A stretch of DNA of 64,000 nt, taken from positions 92,668,925 to 92,732,924 of the forward strand of contig OY743168.1 of NCBI GenBank assembly GCA_963555705.1. The letters are read 5' to 3'. Below, one piece after another: positions 35,360 to 45,576 of the stretch. A program made the translations under genes and the position numbers. The notes beneath the pieces are model-generated. The model worked only from the letters and a program-made list of their open reading frames with translations. It searched no databases and was not told where the DNA came from. The stretch comes from Ligustrum vulgare. Its lineage: Eukaryota > Streptophyta > Magnoliopsida > Lamiales > Oleaceae. Each line of letters begins with the position of its first letter. Position 1 is the stretch's first letter.

Positions 35360-36241
35360 CAATCTTACGAGAATACATCAATAAATTTGATACTCATCAA
35401 ATCCATGGAAGTTTTGCCACTTTGCAAGAGGCGTGCATAGCTAGGACGTGCCCCACATGCCAAAGGAATTGATGGACAGGTGGAAGCCATTTGATAAGTC
35501 TGCTTTACATACCAACAGAAGTGATGGACAAATGGAAGCCAATTGATAAATCTGATTTAATGGAACAAGACAGCACAATGTAAGGGCCATGAGAAGACTG
35601 AAAATAGAGGGATAGGTGTCCCTATAATATAGCCATGTGAAGAAACAAAGGGACAGCTGTATCCTTGTAATAAAGAATAGATGGACAGGTGTGTCCTTAT
35701 AGGACCTTGTAAAATTCAAATTATTGTATCCATTACATAAGCAATGATGTAAGAGGTTGTATAGTAATACCTCGTAAAGTTGTATAAATAAGAGTCTTCT
35801 GATTAGAGAAAAGGCAGAACTCTCTTGAGCACTTAGTTTGTGAGAAAGGCAAAAATCTTCTGTCTTTGAAAAATTCTCATACCAATCCTTTGTCAATCTT
35901 CATATTATCAATAAAATCCCAATTTACTTATCATATTAAGATGAGTTTCTAAATTCTTGTCTTCTAAATCCTATTTCCAAAAAGAAGATATATTATTAAG
36001 AAAACTCCCTACACTCTGTTTTAAAATATTTTCCATCTAAAGAGTTATACAGTGAAGGTATCCAGGTTTAGCTAATAACCCGTGAAGGCAGGAAGCCATT
36101 GGAGGGTGTGGAGCAGAAACCTATAAGCCTGAAGGTCACTAACAATAGAAGGAAAATACAAAGGTACTGAGAACAGGAAAAGAGGTTAGTATTCTTAATA
36201 TATCTATCTTTACGGAATTAGGAGGAAGAAGAGCTTTTAAC
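35360..36241 (+). promoter_or_regulatory. EVE-1 intergenic promoter and poly(A) region
   Basis: Non-coding stretch after TAV. It contains a 36-bp imperfect direct repeat (35471-35506 and 35523-35558, GATGGACAGGTGGAAGCC type), a TATA box TATAAATA (35783-35790) and AATAAA about 120 nt downstream (35910-35915). This is the arrangement of a caulimovirid pregenomic RNA promoter with a terminally redundant RNA end. The repeat could be enhancer elements. The next 300 nt would be the RNA leader. Confidence 0.65.
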
Positions 36242-36595
36242 ATGGCAGAATTCAGAATTGTTAAATTTAATTATCAAAACAGTCCTTATAATGATGAATA
36301 TCATAACATAATTGAACTTTTATTCATGCATAAACAGTTTACTAGACCAAATAATGAAATAAAAAAGTTATATCATGTCTATATGCCATGCTTGTTAGCT
36401 ATTTTTCCAACATTAAAAGGAATATTAGGATTAGAAATTACAAAATCGATTATTTATTTTTGGCTTGATAGTGATAATACTGAAATAAATAATGAATTAT
36501 ATTTAGGATATGTGTTTAGTAGTGATAATGATTATGATCTTGTAATAGATTATGACAATGATGGAAGAGATGAATCTTTCTTTACCAGTTTTTGA
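36242..36595 (+). CDS. EVE-1 accessory ORF a, unknown
   Basis: 117 codons, intact, starting at ATG 36242 downstream of the TATA box. Aromatic and Asn/Asp-rich with an acidic C-terminus (LVIDYDNDGRDESF). No recognised motif. It lies between promoter and primer site in the circular genome, where most caulimovirids have only very short upstream ORFs. Confidence 0.5.
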   Translation: MAEFRIVKFNYQNSPYNDEYHNIIELLFMHKQFTRPNNEIKKLYHVYMPCLLAIFPTLKGILGLEITKSIIYFWLDSDNTEINNELYLGYVFSSDNDYDLVIDYDNDGRDESFFTSF

Positions 36596-36608
36596 AAATC
36601 TTAATATC

Positions 36609-36987
36609 ATGAATAACAGTAATTATATCATGAAAAAACGCAGAACTAAAAGAGGTCCATATAAAGTTCAAAAGTATATTAAAAGTAAAAAAAGGAATTG
36701 AATATGAAAATGAAATTGATAAAATCGGATATCAAGAACAACTCTACGCATCACAAGAGATATTAAAAAATTTTAAAGAAAATTTAATAGAAAACTTTGC
36801 TAGAGGAACTGTAAGATCTATAATGATACATGATATTCAAGATATAATTGATAAATTAGAAAAGAGAAAGAAAAATATTTCAAAATATAATATACCATTT
36901 GAACCAAGTATAGATATCATGGCTAACATAGATATTATCAATTCTCAAACACTCATAGAATTTGAAAAATTACTTGAAACTTTATAA
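36609..36987 (+). pseudogene. EVE-1 accessory ORF b, basic N-terminus, frameshifted
   Basis: Starts at ATG 36609 with a basic cluster (MKKRRTKRGPYK, nuclear-localisation-like). The first frame stops at about 36700 after a run of A; the adjoining frame continues about 95 codons to TAA 36985-36987 and is helical and charged (HDIQDIIDKLEKRKKN). A one-base change in the A run explains the break. Function unknown. Confidence 0.45.
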
Positions 36988-37009
36988 ATTATTTATCTCT
37001 GTGTTTATA

Positions 37010-37228
37010 ATGCCTGGATATACTATTAAAGGATTAGACAATTTGTTAGAAAAAATAATGAAAAAAATAGATAACATTATATCTCATTTAATAGATATGG
37101 ATGAATCATCTGAACAATATTATATACTTTCAGAAAATCATGATCAATACATTATAGATTATTCTGACATATTAGAGACTAAAATAGATTTAGAAAATAA
37201 AATAATGACAAACACAGTCCAAACATAA
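37010..37228 (+). CDS. EVE-1 accessory ORF c, MPGYTI family copy 1
   Basis: 72 codons starting MPGYTIKGLDNLLEK, helical and Glu/Asp/Ile-rich. Its stop overlaps the ATG of ORF d as TAATG (37226-37230). ORF d begins with almost the same words, so the two are tandem paralogues. No known family. Confidence 0.55.
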   Translation: MPGYTIKGLDNLLEKIMKKIDNIISHLIDMDESSEQYYILSENHDQYIIDYSDILETKIDLENKIMTNTVQT

Positions 37229-37445
37229 TGCCAGGATATACAATAGAAGGGCTAACCTTTTAGAAAAATTAAAAGATAAAATGGAAGATGTTAAACGTCA
37301 AATGGAAAATGAAAACATATCTTCTGAAGAATATAATAAACTCTTGGAAAAATACGAACAATATATTGCATATTATTGTATTTTACTAGATCAAAGAATG
37401 AACTTATACCAGAAAATTTTGTATAATAATTTACCAACCCAATAA
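37228..37445 (+). pseudogene. EVE-1 accessory ORF d, MPGYTI family copy 2
   Basis: Begins MPGYTIEGL and then meets TAG within about ten codons because of a small indel near 37252-37262. The adjoining frame carries on with the same pattern as ORF c (LLEKLKDKMEDVKRQ, EYNKLLEKYEQY) to TAA 37443-37445. A tandem duplicate of ORF c, diverged and broken. Confidence 0.5.
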
Positions 37446-37448
37446 TCT

Positions 37449-37859
37449 ATGGATTCTTCACAAACATCAACTTCTAATAACTGTGATCATAAACTATATT
37501 TAGATAATAAAGAAATTTCATTTTTATTAGCTATTGCTGAAAAATTTAAAAATATACATTCTATTGGACAATCTAAATTAAAAGAAATATACGAAGATAT
37601 AGATTATGTTATCTTAAATAGAATAGAATTTAATTCTGTTGCAACAGCAAAAAATATAAATACGGTTCATAAAATTATAAAAGAATACGAAGATATAGAA
37701 GATGAAGTTTCAGATGGAATTTCATTAGGATATATAACAAAGAAAGAATATCCTAAATCTTTTGAGAAATTATCACAATATAGAGCCTTTTCAGAAGAAC
37801 TTAAAAGATTAAAGAATATGAATATAATAAAGAGTATTGAATTAAATCAACCTGACTAA
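37449..37859 (+). CDS. EVE-1 accessory ORF e, unknown 136-residue protein
   Basis: Intact 136-codon ORF four bases after ORF d. Ser/Thr/Asn-rich start, then charged helices (EISFLLAIAEKFKNI, HKIIKEYEDIEDEV). It occupies the same place as the 54544-54879 ORF of EVE-2, but similarity is not clear by eye. About 120 bp of non-coding sequence follow up to the insertion end. Confidence 0.5.
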   Translation: MDSSQTSTSNNCDHKLYLDNKEISFLLAIAEKFKNIHSIGQSKLKEIYEDIDYVILNRIEFNSVATAKNINTVHKIIKEYEDIEDEVSDGISLGYITKKEYPKSFEKLSQYRAFSEELKRLKNMNIIKSIELNQPD

Positions 37860-38408
37860 TTCAGGGATATATCTTGCAAAGAAAATAACTCAATTCATTA
37901 AGGGTAATAAAGACATTTTGCTAAAAAGGGGTATTTTGAAAAACTAAACATTCAACTAAGCTATTTCAACAAATCTCCCCTGGATCGATCACTGAGTAAG
38001 TAACGGGAAGATGAAAGTTTTTTATTCGATAATTTAATTATATGAATATGATTGTTGTCATTGGTTCATGAAGATCTTCATCTTATGGGGAAAATATAAT
38101 TTTGCAGTAACGAAGGCAGGCGATATAGGGCATCTCCCAACCTCCCTGTTCGGTTTCATCCAGCTGATGTAATCGAATTTGGTTCTGATAAAAAGGTTAA
38201 TTTTCTTCTTTCTATCATCCTTGTTGCTTGCATAAATCCCTTAAAATGTCATCTTCGAATGAGAAATGTGGATCCATTTACTTCTGTTTCACATTAATTT
38301 TCATTCTTCTTTTGAATTTACAAAATACAGTGTGTTTATATGCATCGAACTCGTTCTCCGTGCATTCTGTAGGCAGCTTTCGGCATAAAGGCGATGAAGT
38401 TTCCACCG

Positions 38409-38504
38409 AAGTCTACCAACGCGAAGACAGACAAGGAATTTCTTCGGACTGTTTGATGATTTTTAATCATCAAACAGTCCGAAGAAATTCGCGTTGGTAG
38501 ACTT
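38409..38504. repeat. Palindrome at ZEP/hAT junction
   Basis: The last ZEP exon (38409-38461) is repeated in reverse at 38465-38504 around a 3-nt loop. The 40-nt right arm matches the left arm perfectly, except that the left has 13 extra bases (38424-38436). The right arm ends exactly where the hAT TIR starts. It looks like a snap-back or aberrant transposition scar. Confidence 0.9.
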
Positions 38505-38956
38505 AGGGGTGGCAAGCGGGCTGGACAGTTCGTGAGTTTGGCTCGGTTCGGCTCGTGAAAAAACGGACTTGGGTTTAGACCAGACAAAAAAATTGGGTAT
38601 TGGACAGTTCGAGTTCGACTCGTAAAGGTAGTGGACTAGTCTAACGGACAGCTAAACGGGCCGAAAATGAGCCGGCCCATTTCGGCTCGTGATAACGAGC
38701 CGAAGCTCATGAGAGGCTCGTTCTCACGAGCCGGCCAATTGCCAAACAGTCCTTGGCTTCAAACGATCACAAGACAGTTTGGTCTTGTGACCGTTTGGCT
38801 TCATTTATTTTTTTATTTTATTTTATTTTCCCTATAACTATACCCATTTTTTTCTTGATTTGGATCACAAACAATGTCAATTCTCTCAAGTCTCAACTCT
38901 CTCAAGTCTCAAATTCTAATTTGTAGTGCTATAATATTTCGTTTTCATATACAATA

Positions 38957-41326
38957 TTGTCTCAAATTCCATATTTCATTTCCATCTCCAATTCCAAATT
39001 TCCAAATCCATTATTTCTAATGGCACACTCACAATCTTATGGTTATTCTTCTAGCCAATTTGTTAATGAATTTTCTGGTCTCAACGATATTCCAATTCCC
39101 GACAATTTGGCGGATTTGGAAAATGAGATCGATGATATAGATATTAGAACTCCTCTTAATTTGAATGACATTGTTGATGAAAATGTTGTTGTTACATATG
39201 GATCCGGCTCCGCCAGCACGACGCTAGACTCCAGCAGAAATCCAAAAAGGGCGAAAAAATCGAACTGCTGGAATTTTTTCGATTTGATTCAAACAACGGC
39301 CAAAGACGCTGATGGGAATCCAGTATTTAAAGCATAATATAAAACTTGCGGAGGACTTTTCTCTTGGAAGAAGGGTGGGGGCACAACACACTTCAACAGA
39401 CACTGTAAAGCATGTCGATAACCCTCAGTTGAAGCAAACCAATCGACTCTACAGTTTGGTCAATCAAGTCTAACCAATTGGGTCTTCAACCATGAACTAG
39501 CGTGTCGAGAAGGGATGATCATATTCGTATCGGGTGGTGAGTTTCCACTTTCAATTGTAGAAAGATCACAATTCACGGATTTCATTCAAAAGTATCTCAA
39601 ACCCAGGTACAAACTCGTTTCTAGAAATACTTTACGAGCTGATTGCATTAATAAATATTTCGAGAGAGAACAAAATTTTATAGATACTTTAAATAAATAT
39701 AATGGTAACTTATAATTTACTTCGAACTTGTGGACTGGCAATAATCATAGATGTTACGTAGCTGTTACTTGTCATTACATTGATTATACTTGGTTAATAA
39801 ACAAAAGAATTATGACATTTAAAGTTATTGATTACCTACATAATGAAACAAATATTTTCAATGTACTACTTACAATTCTTAAAGAATTTAATTGTGATAG
39901 TAAAGTTCGTAGTTTTACACTAGATAATGCTTCTGTTAATAAAGCGGTAATAGATAGATTAGTTAACCACATGAATCCTGAATTTGATGGAGTCTTGTTT
40001 CATGTTCGTTGTGTGTGTGTTACATTTTTAATTTAATAGTTCAAGATGGTCTTAAGCATATAGAAAATCAATTGAAAAAAATTAGGTGTGCTCGCAATTT
40101 CATTATGATAGCACATTCTAGAAAACAAGTTTTTGATGCACATTGTGCGGAAAATGGTATGCCAGCACAATCATTTGTTACAGATGTAGGACATAGATGA
40201 AACTCAACTTATTTAATGATTGAACATTGTCAAGGTTACGAGAATTTAATATGTGAATATTACAACAGTCGGCACTCACATGACCCAAGTTTTGATTTGG
40301 GGGCTGATGATTAGGAACTTGCTTTTCAAGTTAAAACTTTTTTGAAACCCTTTTACGATGCTACAAACGAATTATCCGGTGTTTATTATCCCACTAGTTC
40401 TTTAGTATTTAAGCATTTTTATTGCATTGCTAATAATTTTAACAAGTACAAAACATTTCTCATTTTTAAACAAATCATTTCAGCAATGGAGACTAAGTTT
40501 AAAAAATATTGGGAAGATGTACCCACTTTATTTCCATTAGCAACGATTATGGACCCTAGAATAAATTTAGAGGGAACTAAACACATCATAAATGTAATAT
40601 CAAACAAATTAACTTTTGGGACTCCGTTGACATGTACAGATTTAGAAAAATGTTTATATCAAATGTACGAGTTCAATGCCGAAAAGTCAGGCAAAAATGT
40701 TAAAAGAATTGCTCACACCCCTAATGTGATACAAAATGAAGACAGTGATTTACTTTACTACCTTATGACTATGAAGGGAACTTCTAGTATACATGCCAGT
40801 GGTTCTAGTTATGCATGCCTTAGTCTTAGACTCAATCTTTATGCCAGTGGTTCTAGTTATGCATGCTTTAGTCTTAGACTCAATCTTTATGCCAGTTAAG
40901 TTTAAGTCTTCCTATTCTCGGAGCCAAGGAATCTCTTTCTAGTGGCTAACTTCTAGTACATATAATAGTTCAGATGAAATTCCAAGCGAGTTAAGTATGT
41001 ATTTTTCACATGACCTTCTTAGTATGTTAGACGAGGACGAGAGAAATAATTTTGACATTCTTAAGTGGTGGAGACTAAACGAGCGTCAATACCCAGTTGT
41101 TTCTATGATTGCACGAGATCTACTAGCACCTCCGGTATCAATTTTAGCATCGGAGGCTGTTTTTAGTACAGGTGGAAGAGTGTTATCTGAATATAGGTTA
41201 AGGCTTAAAGAATACATACTTGAGGCCTTAATGTGCTTAAATGATTGGCAGTTTGCGGAGAAAATGTTACAAAACAGGATAAGTGAAATTCTGGCAGAGA
41301 AATTCGAAGAACAATCGTATTGGTGA
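38957..41326 (+). pseudogene. hAT transposase (RICESLEEPER/DAYSLEEPER type)
   Basis: Follows the hAT order. A BED-type zinc finger comes first (39270-39420, CGGLFSWKK ... THFNRHC), then the RNase H-like core (LDNASVNKAVIDRL; CHxxNL-type segment at about 40010-40050), a conserved KYWEDVPTLFPLATIMDPR block (40498-40560), and the C-terminal dimerisation domain (FDILKWWRLNERQYPVVSMIARDLL, then SEAVFSTGGRVL). Breaks: TAA at about 39337, further stops near 39420, 39715, 40198 and 40312, a frame change in a GT run (about 40008-40020), and a 48-bp tandem duplication (about 40797-40892). Not functional. Confidence 0.85.
40797..40893 (+). repeat. 48-bp tandem duplication in hAT transposase
   Basis: Two adjoining copies of a 48-bp unit (16 codons, ASGSSYAC-L/F-SLRLNLY), differing at one base, followed by the first bases of a third unit. 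Confidence 0.9.
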
Positions 41327-41528
41327 GTAAATTATTTTGTATTATTAATTATTATTCTTATAATTATGCTATAAATAATATATGCATTTTTCTTTTTCTG
41401 TATTTTTAATTCTTTCTTTCAAATAAAAAAATTGTACACGTAACATTTTGTTCGTGTACAATTTTAACTCTAACTACAAGAAATTAAATGTAGCCGGTCC
41501 CAAGCCCTAATTAAAGGAGAGAGTTTAA

Positions 41529-42387
41529 GTCCATGTTTTCTTTGCTGTTTTGAGGTCGTTTTCTGTTTTTATTTTCGAAAACGCTAAAAACGTGTTCTCT
41601 TTACCATTTTCGAAAACGCATTTTGGAAAACAAAAAAAAAAAATTGTACACAAAACGGAAAACGCCTGAAACATCGTTTTGGACGTTTTGTGTATATTTC
41701 GACAAAAAATGTCCAAAAGGTGGAAAACGCGTTTTGGGAATTTTTTTTTTTTTAGAGAATTATCTTAACTTAGAACTAAGCTTAATATAAATTTTTTATT
41801 TTTTTATTATTTTTTTTAGAATTATCCTAACTTGGAACTAAGCTTAAATAAAGAATTTTTTTTTTTTTTTTTTTGGAGAATTATCCTAACTTGGAACTTA
41901 GTTAAATAAAGTTTTATTGAATTCAATATCAACATTACAAAAAAAAAATTAAATGAGAATTCTTGTTGTTATATTTCAAAAAATGTAATGATAAATGGAC
42001 TCTGATGGTTTTGAAAGAATTTGCATTTTCTGGATTGTAATAGAAGTAGAGCTTTCTCAAGTCCCGAACCTGACCAAGCTGTGTTAATATAGATTCTTAA
42101 TGCTCACATTATTGTGTTGCATGTAATCATATTTTTAGTGTATTGTGAAAGGAAATTTGAGTTGGAGTTAGTAGTATTCTGCAAGCAAATTAATTAAAAA
42201 TAGTTTAAATAGTGTTCTGCAAAATTTCAAACAGAACGTGTTTTCCAGCTTTTCATTTTCAAAAACAGTTTTCAGAAATGACAAACCAAACGCATTTTCA
42301 GCAAATTTGAAAACAAAAATGAAAACACAAAACACAAAACATTTTCGAAAATGAAAATACAAAATAAAATACAAACAGAACGCCACC
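41529..42387. mobile_element. PIF/Harbinger-type non-autonomous element, copy 3
   Basis: 859 bp nested in the hAT element, TAA at both sides (41526-41528 and 42388-42390). Right end CAGAACGCCACC, degenerate left end, and the same subterminal CGAAAACG/GTTTTCC words as 22862-23933. Contains three degenerate repeats of a GAATTATCCTAACTTGGAACT unit (about 41758-41905). Confidence 0.7.
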
Positions 42388-42611
42388 TAAGTTTTTATAT
42401 TTTCAATTATTCCAGTCGTTACCCGTTTGAAAAAAAAAAAAAAAAACAAGCCGGCTCGTACGGACGAGCCCACGAGCTGACTTGGGCCTGCTTCGTGGGA
42501 AATGAGTCGGCTCGTCTCTACTCGAGATGGCCCGTTTGCCGGCTCATGGGCTCGTCCCGAGCCATGGTCAAACGGGTCGAGCCGCCCGGCTCGGCCTGTT
42601 TGGCATCCCTA

Positions 42612-43537
42612 GATAATAAACCAAAAACTAAATTAAATTAACTAATAAATAACAACTAATCAGTGTAAGGTAGTAATTTACAAAAGAAAAGACTTATAAC
42701 TAAAAAGTAAATGTAAACTTTTAAGGTGAGAGATAGAACATTGTATCCACTTATTGCATAAATATAATGATTGCAGAAAGAGAATTAAGAGCAAAGAATA
42801 TAAATTCATGATGCCAATTTATTTATTTTTTTGGACTCAATTTTTTATTTTTATTTTTATTTTTTTTGAGCTTTTTGGACTAAAAAAAAAAAAAATTCAG
42901 TAGGGGCCAACACCCCTCCGTCACTTTACATGATTTAACAGAGAATTTATACTCAGCCAGCTGATCTGATACATTTTGTTGAGTGCAGGATATGAAATCG
43001 CAGAGGTTTATAGAAGAAATGGCTAAAATTCAGCTATGAGAATGTATTTATTAATAGAAATATATTTACATAGATGTAAAGAAATTTTGTTCCATATTTT
43101 CAGTGATTTCTTACCCATAATTCATCTGTCCGTCCCTTTTGTTGATCAAATTTCTTTGTAGACATTTTTTTGTACATGAAAATAAGACATTGCTCATGTG
43201 ACGCTTCTTGATTGAATGATGAAGAGATGTACATGAGAAGAAACGGATGGTCTACCTCTTCATCAATAAATGTCAAGACACTACGTTGATGTCTTATTTA
43301 CACGTCTCAAAAAATATCCACGTAGAAGAGCTGAATTTCTTTTACTGGGAAGTTGAATTTTCTAGCTGCATTGAGCTTTTGTTTGGTTCCCTTTAAAATT
43401 TTCTCTTTTTCTTCTACAATACTCAATCTTAACCATCCATTAAAAGTCAAGTCAACCATATTTGATTTTTCAACCAAATTTCAATTATCCACTCTTCTAA
43501 AAATCACTATTTATTTTTTTAAAAAAACTCTTTTTTA
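42612..43537. other. Non-coding stretch
   Basis: AT-rich, no gene seen. The part at 43370-43530 looks like a decayed MITE interior. Confidence 0.4.
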
Positions 43538-43701
43538 GCCTCTGTTTGGATTAAATTAAATCAGTCGCGGGATTCGAGGTAGATGTAGGATTAAAAATTG
43601 GAGAGAAAAAAAAATGTATACTTAAAAAATTGTATACTTAAAAAATTGTATTGAAAATTGAAGCGGTTAAAAAAAAAACACACCCCTACCCAAACAGAGG
43701 C
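43538..43701. mobile_element. Tourist-like MITE
   Basis: 164 bp with perfect 12-bp inverted ends GCCTCTGTTTGG/CCAAACAGAGGC and TTA on both sides (43535-43537 and 43702-43704). Confidence 0.85.
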
Positions 43702-43704
43702 TTA

Positions 43705-44797
43705 AACAATACCAAACCTACAGTGAATCTTGTAGGGCCAGGTTAAGTGCAATGTATCAACCACACATCAAACATCAGAATTAAACTCAGCGCATACTCA
43801 GCAAATGTTTTCATTGCATTGCCTGATAATTAACAAACACCGACCACACTCTTCAAAGACAGGTGAGGCCACCACCTGGTGGATAGACAAAAATTAATTA
43901 ATGCATCATAAATTCAAATATCATGCCACTATTATTGTAAATACTGTAAAATGTGAGACTTGTATGAATGGAAAGACTCTAGATTCTAGTCTATTGACTC
44001 AAACTACGAGTTTTCATATACTTCGGACTAGATGATTTTAGGATTGGTGAACTTATGTTGTTACATACTCACTCTTAAAATACTAGTCTATACGCATTTT
44101 GTCCATTGAAGTGACTTACATCATGAGTCGAGACCGCTGTTTTCAAACTCGGACCAAGCAAAAACCAACCAGGGGGACCTTTATAATCCAGTCTGATCAA
44201 TCCGGGCTAACAATACCGATCAACTCAGGTACCTGATAGACCCAGATTTGAGTTTGACTCGAGTTTTATATATTTTTATTTTTTAATATTATTTTAATGT
44301 TCAGGTACTCTCTTACACCTGACTTAGTACCTCAATCGAATCAATGATTGGACCAGGTCTGAAAACAATTGTCAAGACAATATGAAGTCATTGTTCTTAT
44401 CGATTCACAATATTCTTTGCAATTCTTTTCTTTCAAGTCCCTAGAAAAATATAGGAAAAAGATATGGATAAACACCTATAAATGATTACATTGGTGAATT
44501 ATGTTCAAATGTTGTGACTAATCTTCCATACCGACATATATTACAACTTGGCTGAGCTTCTCACACCTTTTTTATTCCAAGAAGGTCCCAGCCAACAGCT
44601 ATATGCCACGTCAGGTTTGTTGGAAGAAATTTCTTGTTCTATAATGCACTCTTCCAGGAATACGTACAAAAAATGGACGGTTAGTATCTATAACTTACTG
44701 TGGATTGGTGGATTCAAGGTACGAACCATATGTATACTTGCTAACAAGTCGGATCACGTGAAAGTTCATCTTATCTGGATCAAATGAGCATCTTCTT
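43705..44797. other. Non-coding stretch
   Basis: No gene, RNA or repeat boundary recognised. The 79-codon frame at 44548-44787 has no recognisable features. Confidence 0.4.
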
Positions 44798-44959
44798 CTC
44801 TGTTTGTTAAAATATTTTTATTTAAAAATATATTTTTTTTATATTTTCAAGGTAAAATATGTGGTTGAAAAATAGAGAAAAAATATATGTGGTTAAAAAA
44901 TGATTTAAAAAATTATATTATAAAAAATTTATTTTTAAAAAAGTTTGCCAAACATAGGG
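44798..44959. mobile_element. MITE remnant
   Basis: Approximate inverted ends (CTCTGTTTGTTAAAA ... TTTGCCAAACATAG) and an interior shared with 13909-14028 (TATATTTTCAAGGTAAAATATG). No clear target duplication. Confidence 0.5.
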
Positions 44960-45032
44960 TTGAAATCAAACTAGACGACTAGGAAAATATATCCATGACA
45001 AACGTCATTCAAAAACATAATCACAACATGAC

Positions 45033-45233
45033 GTCTCTGTTCGATAAATAGGATTTTTTAGGTTTTTTTTTTTTTTTTTTGGGTTTTGAAATCAATTTTT
45101 AAACTAAACAATTCTCCAAATCAATTTCTAACCATATACATTTTTTCTCTCCACTTTTTATCCATCCATCTACCTAAAAAAACTACAAAAAAAACTATTT
45201 TTTTTTTTACCTCCTAGCCGTCGAACGGAGGCT
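45033..45233. mobile_element. MITE remnant, inverted orientation
   Basis: Ends GTCTCTGTTCGA and TCGAACGGAGGC are imperfect inverted repeats. Read on the minus strand, the interior (GGTTAGAAATTGATTTGGAG, GGAGAGAAAAAATG) matches the other Tourist-like copies. TAA follows only on the right. Confidence 0.5.
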
Positions 45234-45576
45234 AAAAGGGTATTCCATTGAGAGGAGACACCACCCACCACAACACTATCCGAGAAAAATAAAGTTTATG
45301 TACAGAATTATATTTAAATATCAAGATAACGCGTCGACACTGAACTCTCCAATCATTAAAATCTCTACCTAAGTTGGATACCACAACTTGACATCACTAA
45401 GACGACTAACTCCAATTTAATGACGTTGTATAAAGGAATGAAGGCCCAACAAAAAAAAGTCGTGGTATTAATACTCTCTCTACACCACTTATACTCAAAG
45501 TACAGGAAATTATGTCCTTATTATACCAGATTTCTAGCCAAACAATAACACAATTGTTCCATCAAATTTACTCTGA

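Larger units (their letters stand above)
27971..37978 (+). mobile_element. Endogenous caulimovirid EVE-1 (one genome length)
   Basis: A 10,008-bp insertion bounded by a 10-bp duplication CCTGGATCGA (27961-27970 and 37979-37988) in a ZEP exon. Contents in order: tRNA-Met primer site, small ORFs, coiled-coil ORFs, coat protein with zinc knuckle, movement protein, retropepsin 1, then retropepsin 2, RT and RNase H, TAV, promoter/poly(A) region and five accessory ORFs. All genes are on the plus strand and strongly A-rich. Layout recalls cavemoviruses/solendoviruses (CP and MP in one frame, separate pol and TAV). A short inverted match (TTTTTgAAAATAtCC near 28008-28023 and 37927-37943) lies at similar distance from each end. 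Structural and pol frames are broken. Confidence 0.88.
26157..38456 (+). pseudogene. ZEP: Zeaxanthin epoxidase-like pseudogene, 3' half, split by EVE-1
   Basis: Zeaxanthin epoxidase is the plastid FAD monooxygenase of the xanthophyll cycle and abscisic-acid pathway. Nine exons with GT-AG borders match its C-terminal half: 26157-26278 (RRLRVAIIHG, YLGVGLGPLS), 26523-26626, 26921-26966 (CRLSDK), 27098-27156, 27264-27350 (LSRDEKKPCIIG), 27731-27785 (ISSPQ), 27885-27970 plus 37979-37995 (FHA core: KTHARINYKDGAFF), 38108-38195 (NEGRRYRASPN, FGSDKK), 38373-38456. Lesions: one-base frame change in the first exon (about 26213), TGA at 26607-26609 where the family has Trp, an extra GATC at the EVE junction, and the 10-kb EVE-1 insertion in the FHA exon. 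The FAD-binding N-terminal exons are missing upstream. Family assignment is strong; it may be a truncated duplicate of a functional gene elsewhere. Confidence 0.85.
38504..42611 (+). mobile_element. Decayed hAT transposon
   Basis: Terminal inverted repeats TAGGGGTGGCAAGCGGG (left) and the inverse of TAGGGATGCCAAACAGG (right). Subterminal zones are full of GGCTCG/CGAGCC words on both strands (38520-38760 and 42445-42600), typical transposase-binding repeats. A broken hAT transposase lies between, and a Harbinger-type element (41529-42387) is nested in the 3' part. No matching 8-bp target duplication was found, consistent with the palindromic rearrangement at the left end. Confidence 0.8.

Noticed and set aside
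27971..37978. EVE-1 as an LTR retrotransposon
   Set aside because: No direct terminal repeats and no integrase. The presence of a 30K movement protein, TAV and a caulimovirid gene order argue for a pararetrovirus.
44548..44787. 79-codon open frame
   Set aside because: No recognisable domain, neighbours or promoter; likely chance.
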